Positions 5,057 to 12,400 are shown, counted from the first letter of the stretch. The stretch: DNA of 12,664 nt from an uncultured Collinsella sp. (GCA_900549135.1 URNI01000053.1:1-12664); one strand, 5' to 3'. Made by a program: numbers and translations. The notes: generated from the sequence alone by a model not told the origin.

Positions 5057-6958
5057 CTAGTTTTTGTTATCGTTCGTCTTGAAAAGTTGCGCGTACACAT
5101 TACCGATCCATTTCGAATCACCTCCCATTTCTCGGGTAACGACACGAGAGCCATCTCGTGTGAACAATACGGAAGCATCGCAAAGCGATTCGAGATTTCC
5201 GATTAGATGAGAAGAGATAATGACATGCGCCCCCCTACCCGCATCGTCTCTAAGAGCATTCGAAACGATTGCGACGTGTCTCACATCAAGTGCATTCATG
5301 GGCTCATCCAAAAGGACGACTTCGCAATAGGACATATACGCCATCGCCACATTGAGTAATTGTCTATTTCCATCAGACAGCCTAGATACGGGCGTATTCT
5401 TCAACCCAGTCAAGTCAAAGCGATCAAGCACTTGGTCCAAAGTGCGAGGTGAATGCCAAATTCGCCTGCATCGGTCGAGATGGAAAGCGACTGTCATGTA
5501 TGGAATCAATAGAGACGGCCCATTCGGAACCAAGAAGAATTCCTTTCTCATTTCCTCACAGTCGACACATGCTTTTGCATGAAAACAGAGAGAACCTGAC
5601 ACGCGCACTGATGGCCCAGCGTCTCCCCAAAGAGCATTAAGTAACGTAGTCTTGCCATATCCATTTGGCGCGACAAGACCCCATATCTGGCCAGCGGGCA
5701 TATCAAACTGCAATCCCTTTGCCAGCTGGTTTTTTCCAACCGTCAACACATCCAACGACAGAGAGAGCAAGCTTTTCTCGCCCAAACTATCCGGACTAAT
5801 ATGGTTCCAGGCCCAGCGATTCTTGCTTTTTAGGCGCGAAAACGAGATGATTCCCAACGCACAGACAACAAGCGTGCCCATTACGGCAAAGAAACAGTGC
5901 AGCGCACTGGCTTCAGGAACGAGTGATACCTCAGCTCCATTGGCGTAAGAAGCGCCGCCGAGTGCAAGCGAAGAGACAGAATAGCTCGGCACCATATACG
6001 GCAGCAACGCATGCCATGGAGCATCTTTGCTCGCATAAAACGGAAGCTGGCTTATGCCCCCCACAAGAGCGACCACCATGGACGAAATGGCCCTGTTTCT
6101 GCTTCCTGCGTATACGCACACGCCCAAACAAGCAAACATCATAGACAACGCAACCTCAAAGACAGCAAATAGCCTAAGCTGAACTAACACAGTTCTTTCG
6201 ACCACGTCACCATACTGAATGAATACGACTGGGTACTCCGTCTGACCGGCACCGTTAAGCACCGTTGCCAATACAAAACAGGGAGCCAACGCCAGAACCA
6301 AAACCGTCATCGATGCAATGCCAGAGACGAGAACGCGGCATGCATTCATCTCTAACTTTGACAACAAAGCCCGATCGTAGAACCGCTTTCCATCCCCCTC
6401 AAGCGACATATAGAGGACGAGAACCGGAACTAAAAGCCACGCTATTGCAGGAACAGCGCCGCAATAATATGCAAGAAGAATCATCCCAGGCATTTTTGTT
6501 GTTGAGCCGTACGATTCCGGATGGGGCAGCATTGCTATGGCTCGGGGAAGACGCTCTTGGGCCTCAAGCGATAGCTCCGAATCAACGCCATTCAAATAAC
6601 CGAGTCGGTATTCCTTGAGCAATAGATTGTCATAATCGGCAATCGCATCGTAATACCCTCTGGAGTCTGTCTTACTTTTAAGCGCTCTATCAAGACACGC
6701 CCTTTCGTCGGCAATGATACTGTTAAGCTCCTGTGGGGCAGTGTCATAAACGCCGTCAGAGACTTGAGAGACCAACAATGCCCTCTGCTCCTTGATGGAA
6801 CCTCTGCCATATAGATAATCTGCTCCCGTTGGAACGGATAGAAAAACCGGGATGCAGAATACGAGCGCGAGCAGCGCCGTCAGCAACATAATTCCCCGGT
6901 TTCGCGCAAGAACTTCTAAATTAAGTCGTACATATGCGAGGCAATCACAAGTCTTCAC
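5057..6958 (-). CDS. ABC half-transporter: ABC-2-like permease fused to ATPase
   Basis: The protein has 633 residues. A membrane segment at about 23-43 is followed by an external domain (about 45-155), then helices near 160-185, 210-235, 262-285, 292-310 and 352-375, and a C-terminal ATPase from about 395. The ATPase has Walker A APNGYGKTT (430-438, first Gly replaced by Ala), a Q-loop position with Asn (about 479), signature LSDGN (527-531), Walker B VVLLDEP (547-553) and the H-loop His at about 584. GTG 6958 is preferred: GGAGG lies 8 nt upstream, whereas the in-frame GTG at 6967 overlaps that site. Bacterial ABC-2 exporters usually have separate permease and ATPase genes, so the fusion is notable. 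Likely roles are export of, or protection from, a peptide or lipid, perhaps with the secreted protein encoded next. Confidence 0.85.
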   Translation of the reverse strand: MKTCDCLAYVRLNLEVLARNRGIMLLTALLALVFCIPVFLSVPTGADYLYGRGSIKEQRALLVSQVSDGVYDTAPQELNSIIADERACLDRALKSKTDSRGYYDAIADYDNLLLKEYRLGYLNGVDSELSLEAQERLPRAIAMLPHPESYGSTTKMPGMILLAYYCGAVPAIAWLLVPVLVLYMSLEGDGKRFYDRALLSKLEMNACRVLVSGIASMTVLVLALAPCFVLATVLNGAGQTEYPVVFIQYGDVVERTVLVQLRLFAVFEVALSMMFACLGVCVYAGSRNRAISSMVVALVGGISQLPFYASKDAPWHALLPYMVPSYSVSSLALGGASYANGAEVSLVPEASALHCFFAVMGTLVVCALGIISFSRLKSKNRWAWNHISPDSLGEKSLLSLSLDVLTVGKNQLAKGLQFDMPAGQIWGLVAPNGYGKTTLLNALWGDAGPSVRVSGSLCFHAKACVDCEEMRKEFFLVPNGPSLLIPYMTVAFHLDRCRRIWHSPRTLDQVLDRFDLTGLKNTPVSRLSDGNRQLLNVAMAYMSYCEVVLLDEPMNALDVRHVAIVSNALRDDAGRGAHVIISSHLIGNLESLCDASVLFTRDGSRVVTREMGGDSKWIGNVYAQLFKTNDNKN

Positions 6959-7023
6959 GGCAAGCACCTCCGGTTCGCAACGTACGGATCGTCGGACCCG
7001 TTGTCCGGAAGTATCGCCTTCAT
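6955..7023 (-). CDS. possible 22-codon ORF overlapping the ABC start
   Basis: An ATG at 7023 opens a frame (MKAILPDNGSDDPYVA and further) whose TGA stop overlaps the GTG start of the ABC gene in a GTGA arrangement. Such overlaps often mark translational coupling. There is no convincing ribosome binding site in front of it and its SD-like GGAGG belongs to the ABC gene, so this may be chance. Confidence 0.25.
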   Translation of the reverse strand: MKAILPDNGSDDPYVANRRCLP

Positions 7024-7035
7024 CGTCTGAACTGT

Positions 7036-7078
7036 CTGTAGACGTATGGGATGGACTTGTGACCTTGTTTGTCTACAG
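7036..7078. promoter_or_regulatory. inverted repeat between regulator and ABC genes
   Basis: CTGTAGAC (7036-7043) and GTCTACAG (7071-7078) are exact inverted copies separated by 27 bp, in the 124-bp gap between the regulator stop and the ABC start. The spacing suits a dimeric regulator bound on one DNA face or RNA structure in an operon. No clear -10/-35 pair is visible. Confidence 0.35.
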
Positions 7079-7082
7079 GCTT

Positions 7083-8816
7083 CTACCTGCCATTTTCTAA
7101 AACATCAGCTATAAGACAAAATACCTTATCTCTAAGTTCACGCTCCGAGTGAACTCCAAGCAAGGCATAGCTCTTGCTCTTAGCCTCTTTGACGGTTCCC
7201 CGAGCAACGTTAAGATGTGCGCAAATCTCGGTGGATCCACTGCCATCAAGAACGCATGCCATGATGTCAGCATAAAGTGGCGTAAAGCCAAGCTTCAAGA
7301 AAACCTCGCGTGCGGCATCGCGTCGATTACCCGCCGGGACTGCATCTTTCGCACGCAAGGATAGCAGCGAATAAGTCAGAAGGATAAGTACGACAAGGAA
7401 CGCGGTCACGCGTAAAGCAGGCAAAAGGCCGTCAACGGCCTCACCGCTCCCAACGGACTCAAAGAAAATGTACAGAAGACTTACCACATCGTGAACCCAG
7501 AACGTTGCCCCAGCACCCACAGACACCGAAGAAAGAGTAAGTTCGGGCGAAAGGCACAAATGCATTTCAGACATCCACCGTATAGCCGCATGGCAACACA
7601 GGGCCAAAAGCACTATAGCTATCGACAGGATTATCACATCATGCTCAAAGCCGAAGCATATGAGGATTTCCTCGATGCCCATTCCAGACGCATACATAAA
7701 CAGGAAGCAGGCGAAGACTATCCTGCAGCTCCGATTGGACGATAAGGACCTCAGTGATTCTGAACGGTGATCATGGCCTTTTGTTGCGTCGAAATGCCAC
7801 GTATCCTTTAACAAAAGAAGTCCAGCTGTCGCCTCTGAAATGCTTTTATATCCGGTTTTAGTCAAGGCCCGCGACAAATAGGTACGGGCGGTAGACGGGG
7901 AAATATCCAAGGCAGAAGCAATCTCCTCGTACGTTTTTCCCTCTATCCTCATAGAGAAAACCGCGGACTCCCTTTGAGAAAAACCCAAAGTCGCAGGGAT
8001 ATCGGCAACTGCAGAGCGTTTTCCTCCTAATTTGGCATCCGCAGAAAAAGCGCTCGTTAAGTCGGGTAAGGATCGCATTATGGCCCTGACAAGGATGCTG
8101 CCCAAGACAGTCACCAGAAGCAGTGCGATCTCTTGATGCCCACCAAAGCTCAGGAGCACAGCACCGATGTTTATATTGCGCGAAAACAAACAATCCAAAT
8201 CAAGAACAACGGCAGCATTACCAAACGCAAGAGGTTCGACGAGCGAGGCAGCAACCCCCATCTCGGCGTTAACGGAAAGGAAAGAACCGACGGACTCCAT
8301 CAACGGGGCGAGAAGAAACTGAAGGCCAACAAGCAAAGCAATCAAGAGTACAACGGGGCTGTAAAGGGCGAGCTCAGGATACCCATGGAGAACAGGGCCA
8401 TCGACTACATGTTTCCCCGTTGATCCCGCACGCATGTTTGCGAATTCACCGCCAAGCGCCCAAGAACAGCAAGCGACAAGCAAGGGGGCTAGCAACAACA
8501 AAATGAACGCGAGCGCCGAAACCACACCATGAAATTGATGAAACACATTAAGAGATACCGTGAACATCGCAAGAAGTGCAATATCTACGAGCATAAGTCC
8601 AAAAAGCCGTTTGGAAATACCCGGTCTCACGGGGCGAGAGATGAGACCCACACAGAAGCCCGAAAGCAGATGCAGGCCGATAAGAACGGTGCCAGAAAGG
8701 CCCGCATAAATACTTGGCGCCATACAATACAGACCAGCCGCCCCTATAAACAACATAAATGAATGCCAGAGGAACGAGCGCTTCACGTTTTGTAGATTAG
8801 CCGCCTCGATTGCCAT
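7083..8816 (-). CDS. membrane-bound regulator with two LuxR-type HTH domains
   Basis: The protein has 577 residues in a TM-HTH-TM-HTH layout. An N-terminal block of about six or seven hydrophobic segments (about 16-247) precedes HTH1 (about 274-336: LGFSQRESAVFSMRIEGKTY, EEIASALDISPSTARTYLSR). A second block of four segments (about 364-486) precedes HTH2 (about 506-570: LGFTPLYADIMACVLDGSGS, TEICAHLNVARGTVKEAKSK). Both HTHs keep the LuxR spacing and the Gly-Val or Gly-Tyr end. Coriobacteria are known to carry many regulators with one membrane domain and one LuxR HTH; two sets in one chain look like an internal duplication or fusion. ATG 8816 is preferred over ATG 8840 because AGGAG lies 10 nt upstream and nothing suitable precedes 8840. 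It probably controls the ABC and secreted-protein genes that follow it. Confidence 0.85.
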   Translation of the reverse strand: MAIEAANLQNVKRSFLWHSFMLFIGAAGLYCMAPSIYAGLSGTVLIGLHLLSGFCVGLISRPVRPGISKRLFGLMLVDIALLAMFTVSLNVFHQFHGVVSALAFILLLLAPLLVACCSWALGGEFANMRAGSTGKHVVDGPVLHGYPELALYSPVVLLIALLVGLQFLLAPLMESVGSFLSVNAEMGVAASLVEPLAFGNAAVVLDLDCLFSRNINIGAVLLSFGGHQEIALLLVTVLGSILVRAIMRSLPDLTSAFSADAKLGGKRSAVADIPATLGFSQRESAVFSMRIEGKTYEEIASALDISPSTARTYLSRALTKTGYKSISEATAGLLLLKDTWHFDATKGHDHRSESLRSLSSNRSCRIVFACFLFMYASGMGIEEILICFGFEHDVIILSIAIVLLALCCHAAIRWMSEMHLCLSPELTLSSVSVGAGATFWVHDVVSLLYIFFESVGSGEAVDGLLPALRVTAFLVVLILLTYSLLSLRAKDAVPAGNRRDAAREVFLKLGFTPLYADIMACVLDGSGSTEICAHLNVARGTVKEAKSKSYALLGVHSERELRDKVFCLIADVLENGR

Positions 8817-8847
8817 AAATTCAAAGCTCCTAGATAGCATTTTGGCT

Positions 8848-8877
8848 ATTTTAACATCGTCCCCAGCGTTAAAAAAC
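8848..8877 (-). promoter_or_regulatory. weak candidate promoter of the regulator gene
   Basis: TAAAAT (8853-8848) matches five of six -10 positions. The -35 region at 17-18 nt is only a T run (TTTTTT), so promoter strength is doubtful or needs an activator. A start near 8841 would exclude ATG 8840 and support ATG 8816 as the start codon. Confidence 0.3.
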
Positions 8878-8918
8878 TGTTACCCGAATTAATCAATATG
8901 CCCCCTCCGCTAAAAGGC

Positions 8919-8951
8919 ACCACGCTCATCCTCCACTTCTGGGAGCGCTAA
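8919..8951 (+). pseudogene. last codons of a luxR gene (second remnant)
   Basis: Ten codons encode TTLILHFWER, followed by TAA. This matches the end of the luxR fragment at 4338-4361 but keeps the TGG that is TGA there. Upstream of it the sequence is unrelated AT-rich DNA, so nearly the whole gene is missing. The remnant marks the right junction of the cassette. Confidence 0.6.
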
Positions 8952-8990
8952 CCTGCCAAAAAGGAACAGGTTTATTTTGGCAGGTTTTAT
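8950..8990 (+). terminator. first hairpin of the right repeat
   Basis: AACCTGCCAAAA (8950-8961) pairs perfectly over 12 bp with TTTTGGCAGGTT (8975-8986), and TTAT follows. Confidence 0.65.
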
Positions 8991-9006
8991 CTGGGCAAAC
9001 GTCCAA

Positions 9007-9044
9007 ACCGCCGTAAGGGAGTTGCCTTCCCTCGTGGCGGTCTT
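9007..9044 (+). terminator. second hairpin of the right repeat
   Basis: ACCGCC and AGGGA on the left pair with TCCCT and GGCGGT on the right (9007-9020 with 9028-9041, one mismatch and two wobble pairs). TCTTCT follows. Confidence 0.65.
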
Positions 9045-9058
9045 CTAGCAGAAAAACC

Positions 9059-9176
9059 AAGTGAGTAGACTTTTTGCAGGAGACCAAGCACGCCCAAAAC
9101 GACGCGGCTCTGACCTGCGGTTTTATTGAGCATTTGTCGCGATGTGCTCGGCAGGTTCAAAAAAGTCTACTCACTT
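9059..9176. repeat. 118-bp element with perfect 17-bp terminal inverted repeats
   Basis: AAGTGAGTAGACTTTTT (9059-9075) is exactly inverted at 9160-9176. The 84-bp interior has no ORF and only weak internal pairing (AGCAC/GTGCT). It could be a small non-autonomous mobile element, a REPIN-like unit or the gene for a structured RNA. I see no obvious target-site duplication. Confidence 0.6.
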
Positions 9177-9201
9177 GCATCCGAAACACCCCCAGATAGG
9201 C

Positions 9202-9241
9202 AAAAACCGCCGCGAAAGGGCCCTGGTCCCTTCGCGGCGGT
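9202..9241 (-). terminator. intrinsic terminator of the BceAB-like operon
   Basis: Read on the minus strand, ACCGCCGCGAA (9241-9231) pairs with TTCGCGGCGGT (9216-9206), and GGG/CCC pair inside. A run of five T (9206-9202) follows. It lies 38 nt after the permease stop. Confidence 0.85.
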
Positions 9242-9278
9242 CATACGCCTCTGATTTTGCGACGGTTTTGCCCGCTTG

Positions 9279-11477
9279 TTACTCGCTGTAGCGGGTGGCG
9301 ATGGCAGTTTGCACCATGCCAGTGCTCATAAGGTAGGTCACCAGGAAGTAGCCACCGTATGCTGCCAGGAAGATTGCACAGGTGAGGCCCACGGTGCCGC
9401 CGATGCTCATATTTCCGAAAATGCTCACCAGCTCGATGATCACCTTAAGTGCCACAAAGGAGTGCGCCAGGCCCACTGCCAGCGGGAACAGGAAGAATAC
9501 CGCTTGCTGCGCCATCACCGAATGGCGAATCTGGCGGTCGTCACAGCCAATCTGCGCCAGCACACGATAGCTGCGGCTGCCGTCGGCCACGTTGGAGAGT
9601 TGCTGGATCGACAGAATCGCCGCGCATGCAACGACCAATACAAAGCCGATGTAGATGGCTAGGTAGCTAATAAGACCGTTCATTTGCGCTGCCTGCGTGT
9701 ACATCTCGGAGCGTGTGATGAAGGTTCCCCACGACCCCGGCTCCTTGCCGTCAACGAGCAGATTGTCGAGCAGAGTGTATTTAATGCTCTCGTCTGCCTC
9801 GGTTGTATCCATCCCCTGTTTGTAGTTAACGAGCAGGCTACTGGAATACGGCTGCAGATTAAGTTGGGACAACAGCTCGTCGGCAACGACGACGGTGCCC
9901 GGATTACTACCCGTCGCCGAGTTGGCGATGGCCGCCGTATCTTCGTCCGACTTATCGGTTGCGGGCTTGAGCGTATGCCCGCCCAAGGTAAGGGCATGGC
10001 CGCCAGCCATATACTTGGTGTACAGGTCGACCAGCTCGCCGCCCATATCACACGTGAGCAGATACTGGTCGCGACCGATGTGCACCGGCTCCTCGCCCAT
10101 CATCTGGCGCAGTTTGTTGTACTGGCTCGCCGGCGTCACAAACAGACCCATCGCATCGGCATTGCTACCCCCGAACGCCTTGGGAAGCTTTTCGCCCATG
10201 GTCTTGCACATCTCACTTGGGGTCACCGAAGGATTCGAGCCGCCAACTGGGTAACTCAGATACGAATCGATCTGCACATGCTCACCGGCAACATCGGCGA
10301 TATTGACCTTCTTGCCGGTCTCGTCGTTGTTGTCCGCCGACTTGCCGTGCCATGCGGGGTACAAATCGACCGTTGTATCGGCCAACACCATGCGATCGGC
10401 CTCATCAGATGGGTTGACATACTCTTTGTAGTAGTCGAACGTATCGGGCGTGTAATAGACATACGTCTGAGACACGTCTACAGGGTTATAGCGCTCCAGG
10501 TTTTCGTTCATCACGTTGGCAATCGACATACCGCACGTCACCGAGGTGATGGCCAAAAACAGGAGCATCGCGATGACGCCCATCGAAAAGCACACCGTGT
10601 TGACCTTGGCCGCAAGCTGGCGCACGGTAAACATGTTGAGGCCGCGCCAATACACGCCGCGCAGGCTCTGCAGCAGCTTGATGAGCATGCCCGAGAGTCC
10701 CCAGAACAGGGCAAAGGTGCCCACTGTAACCATAGCGGTCGTAATGCCAAACTGGTTCATGGCCTCTTGCAGCTTGCTGTCCGTCGCGGTTAGCGGGAAC
10801 CCATCACGTAGCAGACGGTAATAGGCCACGCCCACAAGCACCACGCCCACGGCAAAGATGGCAATCGCGATCCAGGGGTTGCGTGTCTTGATGCTCTCGT
10901 TGCGACGCTCGGCACCCATAAGCTCGATGAGTTTGGTACGACGCACGGCGCGAAGGTTCAGCAGTAGCGTGAGCACAAACATTACGAGCATGCAGGCAAG
11001 GGTCAGATTGAACGCATGCACCGAGAAAAAGAAGTGGAAATTGGCGATCTGTGTCTTAAAGAGCGAGGCCGTAAAGAACGTCATGAGCTGGGAGAGTCCC
11101 ACACCCAGCACAATGCCGGCGACAAAGGCCACGACCGATACTATCACCGTCTCGAGCGCCATGATCGTGGCGACACGCCCACGCCCCATGCCGAGCACCT
11201 GGTACAGGCCAAACTCCTTTTTGCGGCGTTTCATGATGAAGTTATTGGCATACACCATCAAAAAGGCCATGACACCGGCCAAAAAGTACGTCAGGTTGCC
11301 GAGCATGCTGCCCATAACCTGCGCCAAGCCCTTTTCATCGATGCCGGCGATGTCGACTTGCATCGAGATGGTGTTAAAGGCATAGAAGACCGTGACGCCC
11401 AGGGTGAGCGTCAAAAGGTAGACGAGGTAGTCGCGGCCGGCGCGGCGGACGTTACCCCAAGCGAGTTTACAGAGCAT
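9279..11477 (-). CDS. FtsX-type ABC transporter permease (BceB/MacB-like)
   Basis: The protein has 732 residues and the classic layout of a peptide-detoxifying FtsX-type permease. There is one N-terminal helix, a helix pair flanking RRKKEFGLYQVLGMGRGRV (about 84-102), further helices to about 320, and one large external domain at about 330-600. Three C-terminal helices follow, with SYRVLAQIGCDDRQI after the first. Known relatives sense or remove cell-wall-active peptide antibiotics, or act on lipids. ATG 11477 is preferred over the in-frame GTG at 11489 because GAGG lies 6 nt before it. The gene overlaps the ATPase by 11 nt, so the two are translationally coupled. No adjacent histidine kinase or response regulator, the usual BceRS partners, is present in the window. 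Confidence 0.9.
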   Translation of the reverse strand: MLCKLAWGNVRRAGRDYLVYLLTLTLGVTVFYAFNTISMQVDIAGIDEKGLAQVMGSMLGNLTYFLAGVMAFLMVYANNFIMKRRKKEFGLYQVLGMGRGRVATIMALETVIVSVVAFVAGIVLGVGLSQLMTFFTASLFKTQIANFHFFFSVHAFNLTLACMLVMFVLTLLLNLRAVRRTKLIELMGAERRNESIKTRNPWIAIAIFAVGVVLVGVAYYRLLRDGFPLTATDSKLQEAMNQFGITTAMVTVGTFALFWGLSGMLIKLLQSLRGVYWRGLNMFTVRQLAAKVNTVCFSMGVIAMLLFLAITSVTCGMSIANVMNENLERYNPVDVSQTYVYYTPDTFDYYKEYVNPSDEADRMVLADTTVDLYPAWHGKSADNNDETGKKVNIADVAGEHVQIDSYLSYPVGGSNPSVTPSEMCKTMGEKLPKAFGGSNADAMGLFVTPASQYNKLRQMMGEEPVHIGRDQYLLTCDMGGELVDLYTKYMAGGHALTLGGHTLKPATDKSDEDTAAIANSATGSNPGTVVVADELLSQLNLQPYSSSLLVNYKQGMDTTEADESIKYTLLDNLLVDGKEPGSWGTFITRSEMYTQAAQMNGLISYLAIYIGFVLVVACAAILSIQQLSNVADGSRSYRVLAQIGCDDRQIRHSVMAQQAVFFLFPLAVGLAHSFVALKVIIELVSIFGNMSIGGTVGLTCAIFLAAYGGYFLVTYLMSTGMVQTAIATRYSE

Positions 11478-12252
11478 CGGAGCCCTCACCGCCCATCATG
11501 GCAACGACCTCCATAATGCGGTCGAAGAACTCTCGGCGGTCGGTGTCGCCGCGGCGCAGCTCGGTGAAAATCTTGCCGTCGCGGATAAACAGCACGCGGC
11601 GCGTATAGCTGGCAGCAAAGCTGTCATGCGTGACCATGAGCACGGTGGCGCGCAGGCGGCGATTGAGGGCCCCCAGGCTCTCGAGCAGCAGGCGAGCGCT
11701 CTTGGAATCGAGGGCGCCGGTGGGCTCGTCGGCCATGATCATGGTGGGGTCGGTGACGAGCGCGCGAGCCGCGGCGACGCGCTGCTGCTGACCGCCGGAC
11801 ATTTGGTAGGGATACTTGTCGAGCACCTGACTGATGGACAGACGCGCGGCCACATCCTGCACGCGGGTCGAAATCTCTGCCGAGTTTGTGCGGGCGATGG
11901 TGAGCGGCAAGGCGATGTTCTCGCGTGCCGTGAGCGTATCGAGCAGGTTGGAGTCCTGGAAGATAAAGCCGAGCTCCTCGCGGCGGAACTGCGAGAGCTT
12001 GGCCTGCTTCATGCGCGTAACGTCCTGCCCGTTTATGCGAATGGTGCCACTTGTGGCGCTATCGATGGTCGACACGCAGTTGAGCAACGTTGACTTGCCC
12101 GAGCCCGAAGCGCCCATGATGCCAACAAATTCGCCGCGGTTGACGGTAAAGCTGACGTCGTTGAGCGCGCGGGTCACGTTGCCCAGCGCTCCATATACCT
12201 TTTCGAGATGCGCGACCTCCAGTACCGGGGTCGCCATGTGCGTGCTTTGCAT
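11467..12252 (-). CDS. ABC transporter ATPase (BceA/MacB-like)
   Basis: This is the 261-residue nucleotide-binding subunit for the FtsX-type permease encoded next. Motifs in order are Walker A GASGSGKST (47-55), Q-loop FIFQD (Gln99), signature MSGGQQQR (151-158, Met instead of the usual Leu), Walker B MIMADEPTGALD (171-182) and the H-loop VTHD (His209). ADEPTGALD is typical of the LolD/MacB/BceA class. ATG 12252 follows AAAGGA by 6 nt; ATG 12237 is possible but has no good site. It is the first gene of a two-gene operon and diverges from the Nudix gene. Confidence 0.95.
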   Translation of the reverse strand: MQSTHMATPVLEVAHLEKVYGALGNVTRALNDVSFTVNRGEFVGIMGASGSGKSTLLNCVSTIDSATSGTIRINGQDVTRMKQAKLSQFRREELGFIFQDSNLLDTLTARENIALPLTIARTNSAEISTRVQDVAARLSISQVLDKYPYQMSGGQQQRVAAARALVTDPTMIMADEPTGALDSKSARLLLESLGALNRRLRATVLMVTHDSFAASYTRRVLFIRDGKIFTELRRGDTDRREFFDRIMEVVAMMGGEGSDAL

Positions 12253-12262
12253 ACCGAGTCCT

Positions 12263-12300
12263 TTCTTGCGATTAGTCTACGGCATCTATAGTCGCAAGAA
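12263..12300. promoter_or_regulatory. inverted repeat just upstream of the ABC ATPase gene
   Basis: TTCTTGCGA (12263-12271) and TCGCAAGAA (12292-12300) are perfect inverted copies with a 20-bp spacer. The left arm lies next to the ribosome binding site of the ATPase gene. It is either an operator for the operon or a leader hairpin masking translation. In the plus direction it also contains TTGCGA and TATAGT 15 bp apart, a poor promoter. Confidence 0.4.
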
Positions 12301-12335
12301 GACGAGTCGGCTACCATCGATATGGCTTACGCTTG

Positions 12336-12368
12336 CCTTACCGTTGTGTAAGGTACGGGTAGCTACCC
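12336..12368. promoter_or_regulatory. two dyads in the divergent intergenic region
   Basis: CCTTAC-CGTTGT-GTAAGG (12336-12353) is followed after 3 bp by the perfect 12-bp palindrome GGGTAGCTACCC (12357-12368). Both lie 30-65 bp before the Nudix start. They may be operators for the Nudix gene or the divergent operon; no regulator can be assigned. Confidence 0.35.
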
Positions 12369-12400
12369 TGCCACGTGTTGATGTTGAGAGAGGACTCCTG

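Larger units (their letters stand above)
8922..9044 (+). repeat. right copy of the direct repeat flanking the middle cassette
   Basis: This is the partner of 4341-4462, with the same order of luxR tail, AT-type hairpin and GC-type hairpin. The first 80 nt are nearly identical. The GC-type hairpin has diverged more, including a small length difference before it. Confidence 0.85.

Noticed and set aside
8898..8951. 17-codon ORF at the luxR tail remnant
   Set aside because: The ATG at 8898 is in frame with the remnant, but there is no ribosome binding site and the upstream sequence is unrelated. It looks fortuitous.
9684..10793. 369-codon plus-strand ORF
   Set aside because: It is antisense to the permease external domain, rich in His and Arg, with no ribosome binding site or recognisable domain.
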